Assembly: GCA_030149625.1 (NCBI GenBank)
Contig: JASLHP010000048.1
Span: 1 to 8,006 of the forward strand
DNA from: Solirubrobacteraceae bacterium
GTDB lineage: Bacteria; Actinomycetota; Thermoleophilia; Solirubrobacterales; Solirubrobacteraceae
Length of the DNA stretch: 8,006 nucleotides
Direction of reading: 5' to 3'
Numbering within the stretch: the first letter of the stretch is position 1; each line of letters opens with the position of its first letter. Below the pieces are notes generated by a model. That model had not been told where the DNA came from. It was given only the letters and a program-made list of their open reading frames with translations, and did no database searches. Both the position numbers and the translations under genes were made by a program. Below are positions 1 through 6,244 of this stretch, one piece after another.

Positions 1-1311
1 CGGCCCGTCATCGCCGACCAGACCCGCCCGGTCGAGCGCGAAGACGACGTTCAGCCGCTGCAGGCAGACGTCGTGGACGATCTGGTCGTACGCCCGCTGG
101 AGGAAGGTCGAGTAGATCGCCGCGACCGGCTTCGCGCCCTCGAGGGCCAGGCCGGACGCGAACAGCACGGCCTGCTGCTCGGCGATCCCGACGTCGAAGT
201 ATCGCTCGGGCATCGCCTGCTGGAGGATGTTCAGACCCGTGCCGGAGTTCATCGCCGCGGTGATCCCGACGACCCGCGGGTCCCGCCGGCACTCGTCGAG
301 CAGGGCCTGCCCGAAGACGGCCGTGTACTGGGCCGGCGGGACGACGCCGTCCCACGGCTTGGCCTGCGTCGGCACGCCGCCGGCGATCGACCGCGGCTTG
401 GCCGCGTGCCAGCGCTCCATCCCCTCGAGACCGCCGTGCTCGGCCGGTCCGAAGCCCTTCCCCTTGACCGTCGCGACGTGGACGACCACCGGCCGCTGGG
501 CGGCCAGGGCCTCGGTGAGGGCGACCCGCAGGGCGCGGACGTCGTGGCCGTCGATCACGCCCATGTACGCGAAGTCGAGCTCCTCCCACCACAGGCCGGG
601 CGCCCAGAAGGCCTTGATCGACTCCTTGATCTGCGGCCCGAACCGCTCGACCCGCGCGCCGATCCCCGGCAGGCGGGCCAGGCCGCCCTCGACGCCCTCG
701 CGGGCGTGCCAGAGCTTCGGGTTGAGGCGCATCCGCTGGAAGTACCGGCTCATCGCGCCGACGTTCGGGGCGATCGACATCCCGTTGTCGTTGAGCACGA
801 CGACCATCGGCGTCTCCAGGCCGCCGGCCTGGTGGATCGCCTCGAAGGCCACGCCGCCGGTCATCGCGCCGTCGCCGATCACCGCGACGACCCGGCCGGC
901 GTTTAGCTCCCCCCGCCGGCGCATGCCCTCCTTGATGCCGACGCCGATGCCGATCGACGTCGACGCGTGCCCGGCGCCCATGATGTCGTGCTCGGACTCA
1001 GCGATCGAGCAGAACGGCGTCAGGCCGCCGTACCGGCGGATCGTCGCGAGCTGGTCGCGCCGGCCGGTGAGGACCTTGTGCGGGTACGCCTGGTGGCCGA
1101 CGTCCCAGAGGACCTTGTCGCGCGGCGAGTCGAGCAGCGAGTGGAGGGCGACGGCCAGCTCGCAGGTGCCGAGGTTCGCGCCGAAGTGACCGCCGATCTC
1201 ACCGACCGTGTCGATGATGTGCTCGCGCACCTCCTGTGCGAGCTGGGCAAGCTCCTGCTCGGAGAGCTCGCGCAGGTCCTCGGGACCGTCGATCCGCTCG
1301 AGCAGGGTCAT
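1..1311 (-). CDS. dxs: 1-deoxy-D-xylulose-5-phosphate synthase, 3' end outside window
   Basis: DXS condenses pyruvate and glyceraldehyde 3-phosphate to 1-deoxy-D-xylulose 5-phosphate, the first step of the MEP isoprenoid pathway. It is a cytosolic thiamine-diphosphate enzyme. The 437 visible codons start at ATG 1311 (MTLLERIDGPEDL) and run in one frame to base 1. Recognisable motifs are GGHFGANLGT near residue 40, WDVGHQAYPHK, the thiamine-diphosphate/Mg site GDGAMTGG at 146-153 followed by LNDNGMSIAPNVG, and YFDVGIAEQ, whose Glu378 matches the family's catalytic glutamate. The visible part ends at ALDRAGLVGDDGP, just before the expected THHG, so about 190-200 residues are missing, assuming the usual length of about 630. 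Its ATG overlaps the ispA stop by 4 bp (ATGA), which implies translational coupling. The gene looks intact as far as it can be read. Confidence 0.97.
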   Translation of the reverse strand, partial: MTLLERIDGPEDLRELSEQELAQLAQEVREHIIDTVGEIGGHFGANLGTCELAVALHSLLDSPRDKVLWDVGHQAYPHKVLTGRRDQLATIRRYGGLTPFCSIAESEHDIMGAGHASTSIGIGVGIKEGMRRRGELNAGRVVAVIGDGAMTGGVAFEAIHQAGGLETPMVVVLNDNGMSIAPNVGAMSRYFQRMRLNPKLWHAREGVEGGLARLPGIGARVERFGPQIKESIKAFWAPGLWWEELDFAYMGVIDGHDVRALRVALTEALAAQRPVVVHVATVKGKGFGPAEHGGLEGMERWHAAKPRSIAGGVPTQAKPWDGVVPPAQYTAVFGQALLDECRRDPRVVGITAAMNSGTGLNILQQAMPERYFDVGIAEQQAVLFASGLALEGAKPVAAIYSTFLQRAYDQIVHDVCLQRLNVVFALDRAGLVGDDGP

Positions 1312-2225
1312 GATGTTCGCGTGTAGATGAAGTCGGCGATGCCCTCCAGCTCAGCCGTGGCATCGGGCGCCGGGGCGCTGCTCGCCACCTCGGCAAGCGC
1401 GGCGCGGGCCATCCGATGCGATTCGGCCGCGAGCTCCCGAGCGCGCTCGATCCCGAACTCGCTCACGTACGTGCGCTTCCCGTGACGCTCATCGCTACCT
1501 CGTGGCTTTCCAAGTGCATCGTCGGTGCCTGTTACGTCAAGTATGTCGTCCACGATCTGGAAAAGCACTCCCAGCTCCGCCGCGAAGCGCCGGAACGGGG
1601 CCATCTCCGGCCCCTCTTCGATCCCCGTCAACAGTAGTACGCAGAGCACGGACGCACCGATCAGGCGTCCAGTCTTCAGCTCGTGCAGCCGCCTCAATGA
1701 GACCGGACCGGAGGTCGTGTCGGCCTTCACGTCGGCGTACTGCCCGCCGACCATGCCATTGACGCCCGTCGCACCGGCCAGCTCGGCGGCGGCAGCCAGC
1801 ACCCGCGCGGGCGGCGAGCGCTGGTGGGTCAGCAGGTGCCGGAAGGCCTCGGCGTAGAGACCGTCGCCCGCCAGGATCGCGACGTCCTCGCCGAACTTCA
1901 CGTGGCACGTCGGCGCGCCCCGGCGCAGAGCGTCATCGTCCATCGCCGGCAGGTCGTCGTGGATCAGCGAATAGGTGTGAATCAGCTCGATCGCGCCCGC
2001 AAGCGGCAGCACATCGCGCTGCTCGATGCCGACGGTGCGCGCGGTCGCGAGCGCAAGCACCGGGCGAATGCGCTTGCCGCCAGCCATCAGCGAATAGCGC
2101 ATCGCCTCGTCCAAACCCTTGGTGATCGCCTCCTCGGCGAAGCTCATCTGCGCGAGATAGCGCTCGACCTCCTCGCGCAGATGGTCCGGGTAGACACCCT
2201 GGACAGCATGCGCCGACGGGGTCAC
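1308..2225 (-). CDS. ispA: Short-chain polyprenyl (farnesyl/geranylgeranyl-type) diphosphate synthase
   Basis: This is a trans-isoprenyl diphosphate synthase that adds isopentenyl diphosphate to allylic diphosphates. It sits next to dxs and uses the MEP pathway products. The 305 residues contain GGKRIRP at 49-55, the first Asp-rich motif DDLPAMDDD at 90-98 followed by RRG, a conserved KTG at 184-186, GQYADV near 161 and the second Asp-rich motif DDILD at 226-230. The sequence around the first motif (IHTYSLIHDDLPAMDDD) closely resembles bacterial IspA farnesyl diphosphate synthase. Chain length (C15 or C20) cannot be settled by eye. The start is GTG at 2225 (MTPSAHAVQG). No ATG lies in frame nearby and no strong Shine-Dalgarno sequence is visible, so the start is moderately certain. 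It lies 26 bp after xseB and overlaps dxs by 4 bp. Confidence 0.95.
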   Translation of the reverse strand: MTPSAHAVQGVYPDHLREEVERYLAQMSFAEEAITKGLDEAMRYSLMAGGKRIRPVLALATARTVGIEQRDVLPLAGAIELIHTYSLIHDDLPAMDDDALRRGAPTCHVKFGEDVAILAGDGLYAEAFRHLLTHQRSPPARVLAAAAELAGATGVNGMVGGQYADVKADTTSGPVSLRRLHELKTGRLIGASVLCVLLLTGIEEGPEMAPFRRFAAELGVLFQIVDDILDVTGTDDALGKPRGSDERHGKRTYVSEFGIERARELAAESHRMARAALAEVASSAPAPDATAELEGIADFIYTRTS

Positions 2226-2251
2226 AGCCGAGTCGGTGGGTAGCTCGGTTC

Positions 2252-2458
2252 CTATAGAAGTGTGTCCTGACCGGGAGCCGGAGCGTGGGCCTCCGCACGC
2301 GTGAGCTGCTCCAGCTCGGCGGCGGCTTGGGTCGCAAGCGCCGCGCAGTCCTCGACCATCGTCGCGGCGGCATCCGGCGAGAGCTCGCCCGAGCGCAGCT
2401 GCTCACCGGCGCGCTCCAGGCGCGCGATCAACTCGTCAAGACGCTCGACGCTACTCAT
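2252..2458 (-). CDS. xseB: Exodeoxyribonuclease VII small subunit-like protein
   Basis: This is a 68-residue protein with the length and heptad-like helical pattern of XseB. That family forms a small helical hairpin that binds many copies to the large subunit XseA and helps degrade single-stranded DNA. The middle of the protein, LRSGELSPDAAATMVEDCA, resembles the family's L-SGEL-EA core, and is followed by a helix rich in Ala and Glu. The position between nusB and ispA also matches the classic nusB-xseA-xseB-ispA-dxs order, but xseA is missing here. The C-terminal tail (APAPGQDTLL) looks disordered. ATG 2458 overlaps the nusB stop by 4 bp. The assignment rests on short similarity plus context; an unrelated small helical protein is possible. 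Confidence 0.72.
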   Translation of the reverse strand: MSSVERLDELIARLERAGEQLRSGELSPDAAATMVEDCAALATQAAAELEQLTRAEAHAPAPGQDTLL

Positions 2459-2865
2459 CGGATCTGTGCATTGTCTCGCACCTCGCGCAAGGCTGCCGCC
2501 AGCACCCCGTTGACGAAGCCCGCGGCCTCTGACGCACAGAACGTCTTGGCGCTCTCGACCGCTTCCTCGATCGCACCCTCCGGCGGTATCGGCTCATCGG
2601 CGGGCGCCGCATCCGGATGCAGCATCTCGATCAGGGCGACACGCATGATGCTGCGCTCGAGCGGCTGGATGCGCTGCACCGACCAGCCGTGCGCGTGGCG
2701 GTCGATCACTTCGTCCAGCTCCTCCGCGCGGTCAGCCGCCGCGTGCGCAAGCGCGCGCGCGAACAGCGAGGCCTCGCGCGGCAGCGTCTCCGCCAGCGGC
2801 CGCCCCGTCAGGTCGTGCTGATACAAGGCGATCACGGCAGCGCGACGCTGGTCCAAGCGCCGCAT
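2455..2865 (-). CDS. nusB: Transcription antitermination factor NusB
   Basis: NusB is an RNA-binding all-helical protein that pairs with NusE (ribosomal protein S10) at boxA RNA to prevent early termination, mainly in rRNA operons. The 136 residues are close to the usual length. Visible family marks are the N-terminal RRAAVIALYQHDLTG, the central W-VQRIQPLERSIMRVALIEM block, then IEEAVESAKTF and the C-terminal GFVNGVLAAAL. The start is ATG 2865, which directly abuts the efp stop codon (TGA then ATG), so it is very probably translated by coupling from efp. It overlaps xseB by 4 bp. Nothing appears truncated. Confidence 0.95.
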   Translation of the reverse strand: MRRLDQRRAAVIALYQHDLTGRPLAETLPREASLFARALAHAAADRAEELDEVIDRHAHGWSVQRIQPLERSIMRVALIEMLHPDAAPADEPIPPEGAIEEAVESAKTFCASEAAGFVNGVLAAALREVRDNAQIR

Positions 2866-3426
2866 TCAGGCGCGCGCGACGTATTCGCCGGAGCGCGTGT
2901 CCACCCTGATGCGCTGCCCCGACTCGACGAACAGCGGAACCTGGATGACCGCGCCCGTCTCGAGCGTCGCGGGCTTGTTGCCGCCGCCGGAGACCGAATC
3001 GCCGCGCAGCCCCGGATCGGTCTGCGCCACCTCGAGATCGACCGCGCTCGGCAGCTGGATGTCACCCGGCTGCCCGTCGATGAACAGCACATCCACCTCG
3101 CTGCTCGGCGTGATGAAGCGCAGCGCGTCCTGCACCGTGCGCTCAGGGATCGCGATCTGTTCGAACGATTCGGTGTCCATGAAGTGAGCATCGGTGCCAT
3201 CCGCATAGAGGAACTGCATCGTCCGCGACTCCGTGTGCACCGGACGGAACTTCTCGCCCGCTCGAAAGGTACGGTCGATCACGTTGCCATCGGAGGCGCG
3301 CCGCAGCTTCGTGCGCACGAACGCGCCGCCCTTGCCCGGCTTGACGTGCTGGAACTCGAGGATCTTGAACACGGTCCCCTCGACCTCGATGTGGTTCCCG
3401 TTTTTGAATTGATTTGTGCCTAGCAC
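2866..3426 (-). CDS. efp: Elongation factor P, with a 5' end supplied by the inserted element
   Basis: EF-P binds between the ribosomal P and E sites and relieves stalling at consecutive prolines. The 186-residue protein is full length. The KOW-like N-terminal domain carries FQHVKPGKGGAF with Lys32 at the loop tip, the position modified in many bacteria. Two OB-like domains follow, the last containing GDIQLPSAVDLEVAQTDPG and a C-terminal GEYVARA. The start is GTG 3426, giving MLGTNQFKNG instead of the common MISTNQFKNG pattern. The first three codons (GTG CTA GGC) lie outside the 12-bp att core on the element side; the rest, from ACA AAT CAA TTC, is shared core and then host. The original start, encoding MSISTNQF, lies at 7760-7737. 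A partial Shine-Dalgarno sequence, AAGGG, lies about 13 nt upstream of the GTG. The operon's promoter must now come from element DNA that overlaps the recombinase 5' region. Confidence 0.96.
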   Translation of the reverse strand: MLGTNQFKNGNHIEVEGTVFKILEFQHVKPGKGGAFVRTKLRRASDGNVIDRTFRAGEKFRPVHTESRTMQFLYADGTDAHFMDTESFEQIAIPERTVQDALRFITPSSEVDVLFIDGQPGDIQLPSAVDLEVAQTDPGLRGDSVSGGGNKPATLETGAVIQVPLFVESGQRIRVDTRSGEYVARA

Positions 3427-3430
3427 GTAT
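3399..3430. other. attL: attL: left recombination site of the element
   Basis: The core GAATTGATTTGT is at 3406-3417. The similarity extends left as CGTTT, two mismatches, then the core (3399-3417), matching 7730-7748 at 17 of 19 positions. That extension is expected from the likeness between attB and attP around a serine recombinase crossover. Bases left of the core (TTTTT, encoding the Lys and Asn of EF-P) are host. Bases to the right (GCCTAGCACGTAT) are the element's attP arm and provide the new efp start codons. Confidence 0.82.
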
Positions 3431-3433
3431 TCA
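3404..3433 (+). promoter_or_regulatory. Candidate sigma70-like promoter for the recombinase, spanning attL
   Basis: TTGAAT at 3404-3409 and TATTCA at 3428-3433 are separated by 18 bp and point toward the recombinase. The first two T bases of the -35 box belong to host efp. In the excised circle this position would read CAGAAT, so the box may exist only after integration. The match to consensus is moderate and the AT-rich core could create it by chance. Confidence 0.35.
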
Positions 3434-3438
3434 GCTTA
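3433..3438 (-). promoter_or_regulatory. Candidate -10 box for the relocated efp operon
   Basis: On the minus strand TAAGCT lies 6 nt before the efp GTG, the spacing seen for leaderless actinobacterial transcripts. No convincing -35 box accompanies it. An operon of five housekeeping genes needs a promoter here or further into the recombinase 5' region, because the native one now lies beyond 7760. If a leader is present, AAGGG upstream of the GTG could serve as a ribosome binding site. Confidence 0.25.
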
Positions 3439-3480
3439 CCCTTGTTTAGCGTGACCACTACAGCCAAGAAGCCTAGCCGC

Positions 3481-4959
3481 ATGGATCAGTATGTGCGGGT
3501 CAGCCGCGTTGCGGGCCGCTCGGGCGAGAGTTTCATCTCACCCGACCTGCAACGCGAGCAGGGAGCTGCGTGGGCGTCGTCGCGTGGCGTCGAGGTCGCG
3601 GTCGTCCACGAAGACCTCGACCAGTCTGGCGGCAAGATGGCGCGGCCCGGCCTGGATGCGCTCATGGCACGCATCAGAGCAGGCGAAACGGATGGCGTGA
3701 TCGTCTCGAAACTCGATCGCCTGAGCCGCCTGGGCGTGGCCGACGCGCTGCGCTTGGTCGAAGCGATCACGGAGGCCGGCGGCTCGATCGCGGCGCTCGA
3801 CCTCGGCCTCGACCCGACGACGCCGTTCGGCGAGTTCGGCATGACGATCATGCTCGCGCTCGCGCGCATGGAACGCCGCCGCATGAGCGAAGCGTGGGAG
3901 CACGCCAAGACTCGCGCGCTCGATCGCGGCGCGCGGATGGGACCGACGCCGTTCGGCTATACGCGCGATGACGACGGCCTGCTCGTCCCGCACCCGAAGT
4001 GGGCGCGCGTCGTGACACGCGCTTTCAAGCTCGCCGCCGACCAGGGCGTGGACGCGGCGCTCGCGTATCTGCGCAAGCAAGTACCGGCCTACCCCTCGAA
4101 CGGTCAGCCGGGCGTTCGCCCCAAGCGCAGCGCCGATCATCGGACCTGGAGCGCGTTCACCGTGCGGCGACTGCTGCGCAACCGCAGCTACCTCGGCGAG
4201 ACGCGCTACGGCGACCGCCTGGTGCGGGATTCGCACCCCGCGCTTGTGGATAGGGTGACGTTCGAGCGGGCACATCCCGGCGATGAGAAGCCGCAGCGCC
4301 GCCCCGCCGGCGTGTACCCACTGAGCGGATTCGCCACCTGCGCCAACTGCGGCGAGCTCTTGATCGGCGCGCGGGCCGGGCGCACACCGGACGGCCGTGG
4401 CATACGCGCCTATCGCTGCCGCGCGTCGCTTGCGAGCTGGAGGGGGGAGCCTTGCAACAGCCCCACGCACATCCTCGCTGACCGGCTGGAGAGCTACGTC
4501 GTGGAACAGCTCAAACAGGCATACGAACAGGTCGGCACGTCCGGCGTGGCGGCCAGCGTCGCGGAGACGGACAGCAGCTTCGAGGACGTGCAGGGCGAGC
4601 TGGAGGCGGCGGAGCGCGAGCTGGAGCGGTTCGCCACCGATCCGACCGCTGCGGAGCTGCTTGGGGAGGCAGCGTGGACGGCTGCGCTGCGCACGCGCAC
4701 CGAACGCGTGGATGCCGCGCGGGTCGCCTACCGCGAGCACGTGGACACAATGCGCGCGGCGGACATCGTGATACCGCCGATCGAGCTGCTTGACAGCCTG
4801 GAGCCTACCGAGCTGCGGACGGTCCTACGCAGCGTCTTTCAGACCGTGCGTGTTGGCCGTGGTAGCGCCCGCGGCCGCGGCCCGGTGGCTGAGCGTGTCG
4901 AGCTGGTCTTTCATGGCGAACCGTCGTCCGGGGTAGCGGCGCTCGAGGACGCCACATAG
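3481..4959 (+). CDS. Large serine recombinase (site-specific integrase)
   Basis: This is the likely integrase of the element. Serine recombinases cut both att sites through a Ser-DNA link and rotate strands. Starting at ATG 3481 it has 492 residues. The resolvase domain has YVRVSR with catalytic Ser8, then SPDLQREQ, and KLDRLSR at 77-83 with active-site arginines. A recombinase domain follows (GPTPFGYTRDDDGLL to TVRRLLRNRSYLGE). The zinc ribbon has Cys287, Cys290, Cys313 and Cys325. A Glu-rich coiled coil lies around 362-415, with a beta-rich tail ending in AERVELVFHGEP. All marks of an active enzyme are present. The preferred ATG follows AAGAAG by 9 nt and gives a family-like N-terminus; GTG 3451 or TTG 3442 would add 10 or 13 residues. 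It is divergent from efp, with starts only 15-54 bp apart, and next to attL, as is usual for such elements. Confidence 0.95.
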   Translation: MDQYVRVSRVAGRSGESFISPDLQREQGAAWASSRGVEVAVVHEDLDQSGGKMARPGLDALMARIRAGETDGVIVSKLDRLSRLGVADALRLVEAITEAGGSIAALDLGLDPTTPFGEFGMTIMLALARMERRRMSEAWEHAKTRALDRGARMGPTPFGYTRDDDGLLVPHPKWARVVTRAFKLAADQGVDAALAYLRKQVPAYPSNGQPGVRPKRSADHRTWSAFTVRRLLRNRSYLGETRYGDRLVRDSHPALVDRVTFERAHPGDEKPQRRPAGVYPLSGFATCANCGELLIGARAGRTPDGRGIRAYRCRASLASWRGEPCNSPTHILADRLESYVVEQLKQAYEQVGTSGVAASVAETDSSFEDVQGELEAAERELERFATDPTAAELLGEAAWTAALRTRTERVDAARVAYREHVDTMRAADIVIPPIELLDSLEPTELRTVLRSVFQTVRVGRGSARGRGPVAERVELVFHGEPSSGVAALEDAT

Positions 4960-5079
4960 CGCTCGCTCCAGCCTTTCGCGGGCCTCCTCGGGCATGGGCC
5001 GGCCGCTGGCCGCGTCGGCGAGCCGCAGCGAGCGCCCAGCCGCCGGGTTGGATGGATGTGCGGGCGTGAGTGTCCTCAC

Positions 5080-5125
5080 ACCCGTTAATGACCCCAAATG
5101 CCGCGAAGCGGCCAACGAGTTGCAG
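5080..5125. repeat. Imperfect direct repeat, copy A
   Basis: About 46 bp resembling copy B at 5857-5902 at roughly four of five positions. The shared blocks are GTTAATGACCC (5084-5094) and GCGGCCAACGA (5108-5118), the latter followed by a TTG shared with copy B after one variable base. Between them lies a small stem, GCCGC-GAA-GCGGC. The copies sit on either side of the ribbon-helix-helix gene. I do not recognise the family. Confidence 0.7.
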
Positions 5126-5153
5126 GAGCGCCGAGGCCGGCGGTCGCGCGCAC

Positions 5154-5186
5154 GCACAAGGAGGCGAAGCCGACGCCTCCTTGTGC
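5154..5186. terminator. Perfect 13-bp inverted repeat, likely bidirectional terminator
   Basis: GCACAAGGAGGCG at 5154-5166 and its exact complement CGCCTCCTTGTGC at 5174-5186 flank a 7-nt loop. It lies between two convergent genes, the recombinase ending at 4959 and the ribbon-helix-helix gene ending at 5308, where a terminator is expected. There is no clear T-run on either side, so it is a GC-type hairpin and not a classic intrinsic terminator. The rest of the 348-bp gap 4960-5307 holds only repeat copy A; I see no gene in it. Confidence 0.6.
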
Positions 5187-5307
5187 ACGTAGCGGCGGCC
5201 ACCCGGCCGCAACCGCTCCCGACGCCGGCGTCGCCTCTATGCCCTTGCGCACCCTCCGCAGGCGATACGGGCGTGCCCCTCGGTGCCCGCTCGTCCCTTG
5301 ACGGGCG

Positions 5308-5808
5308 TCAGTGCCACTCGTCGGGGGCTGCGCCCGGTTGCCACTCCTTGGCGACGCCGCCGCCCACTTCCTTGAGCCGTCGTCCGAACTCGATGAGGCT
5401 GAACTGGAAGTCCAACTCCTGGCGCGGGTCGGTCGCGCCGTCGTCGAGCATTTGACGCCAGTGGGCGAAGGCGCACAGTAGCTCGACCGTCGAGTCGTCC
5501 TCCCACCAACCGAGTTTGAGCCCTTTCAGGTGCTCGGGATAGCGTCCGTACAGGGCGATGATCGCGCCCCACGTCAACTGCCGCCATTCCCGGTCCCCGC
5601 CGTAGGGCTCCAGCCACGGCGCGCGCGCGACCGGCAGCTCGTCCAGCGGATCGGTTCCGTTCGTGCGGGCTGCTGCGGTGATCTTCGCGAGCGCGTCGCG
5701 GACCATCTGGCCGGCGACACGCGCCACGGGCTCCCCGGATGCTGCCGCCATCTCGTCCAAGCGTGCGACGGTTTCGTCGGGAAGGGTGATCTTGATTCGA
5801 CTGCTCAT
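5308..5808 (-). CDS. Ribbon-helix-helix protein with unrecognised Trp-rich C-terminal domain
   Basis: The 166-residue protein is probably a DNA-binding regulator. Residues 1-45 (MSSRIKITLPDETVARLDEMA and the following helix) have the strand-helix-helix pattern of CopG/Arc-type dimers, which contact DNA through the beta strand RIKITL. Residues about 55-166 form a domain I do not recognise. It is rich in aromatics (PWLEPY, EWRQLTWGAIIALYGRYPEHL, LGWWEDDSTVELL, AHWRQMLDD) and probably helical. ATG 5808 has a strong Shine-Dalgarno GGAGG 7 nt upstream. It is divergent from hicBA and flanked by the two ~46-bp repeats. Possible roles are control of the recombinase or the hic genes, an excision helper, or the antitoxin half of a system; a separate partner gene is not visible. 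Start and reading frame are well supported; function is not. Confidence 0.8.
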   Translation of the reverse strand: MSSRIKITLPDETVARLDEMAAASGEPVARVAGQMVRDALAKITAAARTNGTDPLDELPVARAPWLEPYGGDREWRQLTWGAIIALYGRYPEHLKGLKLGWWEDDSTVELLCAFAHWRQMLDDGATDPRQELDFQFSLIEFGRRLKEVGGGVAKEWQPGAAPDEWH

Positions 5809-5818
5809 TGCGGAACCT

Positions 5819-5861
5819 CCGGTATCGATGTCGGGGGCCGTTCTGGTCCCCCCTCTACCGG
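5819..5861. promoter_or_regulatory. Two-part inverted repeat over the leader of the ribbon-helix-helix gene
   Basis: The outer arms CCGGTA (5819-5824) and TACCGG (5856-5861) enclose inner arms GGGGGCC (5833-5839) and GG-T-CCCCC (5845-5852). On the minus-strand transcript the outer 3' arm overlaps the first two bases of the GGAGG ribosome binding site, so the fold could limit translation. As DNA it could equally be a binding site for the gene's own ribbon-helix-helix dimer. Confidence 0.45.
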
Positions 5862-5902
5862 TTAATGACCCTCAGCCCGCGAAAGCGGCCAACGAATTGA
5901 GG
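5857..5902. repeat. Imperfect direct repeat, copy B
   Basis: Second copy of the repeat described at 5080. It shares GTTAATGACCC (5861-5871) and GCGGCCAACGA (5885-5895); the small stem here is CCGC-GAAA-GCGG. The stem is kept although its flanking bases differ, which hints that structure matters. It lies in the divergent spacer between the ribbon-helix-helix gene and hicB and could carry promoter or operator elements. Confidence 0.7.
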
Positions 5903-5992
5903 TCCCACTTTGGGGTCCGCACGGAAGGTGCATCTAGTCTGTGCAGAAGCAAAGGGGACCGCGTGGGTTTGAGGGTGCTGGGCGCTTGGGGA

Positions 5993-6002
5993 CTCCGCGG
6001 AG
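5993..6002. promoter_or_regulatory. Candidate hicBA operator palindrome with nearby -10 box
   Basis: The perfect 10-bp palindrome CTCCGCGGAG lies 18 bp before hicB. A -10-like TATCGT at 6006-6011 follows it, 8 nt before the hicB ATG, which would suit a nearly leaderless transcript. HicB antitoxins commonly repress their own operon by binding palindromes near the promoter. No good -35 box is seen at normal spacing; TTGGGG at 5986 is only 14 bp away. Confidence 0.35.
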
Positions 6003-6019
6003 CGGTATCGTTGGTGGCG

Positions 6020-6244
6020 ATGAGCACACGGCGAGAGTTCGACGTTGTGATCGTGGCCGAGCCGGAAGGCGGCTACAGCGTGTTCGTGCCCGAGCTGCCG
6101 AGCGTCGCTACGCAGGGCGAGACGATCGAGGAAGCACGCGCGAACGCGCAAGAGGCGATCGAGGGATACCTCGAAGTCATGCACGACGACGGTCTCCCCA
6201 TCCCCACGGTTCATCGCGACCGTGTAGCGGTTCAGGCCGCGTGA
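6020..6244 (+). CDS. hicB: HicB-family antitoxin
   Basis: The 74-residue protein has the HicB partial RNase H-like fold. Beta strands REFDVVIVAEPEGGYSVFVPEL lead into the family hallmark LPSVATQGETIEEARANAQEAIEGYLE. HicB neutralises the HicA ribonuclease by direct binding and usually represses the operon. No separate C-terminal DNA-binding domain is visible (it ends HRDRVAVQAA), so DNA binding, if any, must come from another part or partner. ATG 6020 is chosen because it gives the normal family N-terminus; GTG codons upstream in the same frame would add unrelated residues. Its stop overlaps the hicA start by 4 bp (GTGA), so the pair is translated together, antitoxin first. In this element it would favour retention of the insert. 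Confidence 0.93.
   Translation: MSTRREFDVVIVAEPEGGYSVFVPELPSVATQGETIEEARANAQEAIEGYLEVMHDDGLPIPTVHRDRVAVQAA

Noticed and set aside
73..1326. Long plus-strand open frames over dxs.
   Set aside because: They are antisense to dxs, whose motifs are clear; their composition (Arg, Pro, Asp, His rich) is typical of GC-rich shadows.
4825..5202. A minus-strand open frame of 125 codons crossing the recombinase 3' end.
   Set aside because: It lies antisense to the conserved recombinase tail and over repeat A and the hairpin; no family features or ribosome binding site.
5080..5902. On the minus strand the repeats resemble an integron attC site (CAAYTCGTT, GCCGCTTCGCGGC-like stem, TTAAC).
   Set aside because: The required end motifs RYYYAAC and GTTRRRY are not present in the right order, and no integron integrase is seen; the likeness rests on a common GC stem.
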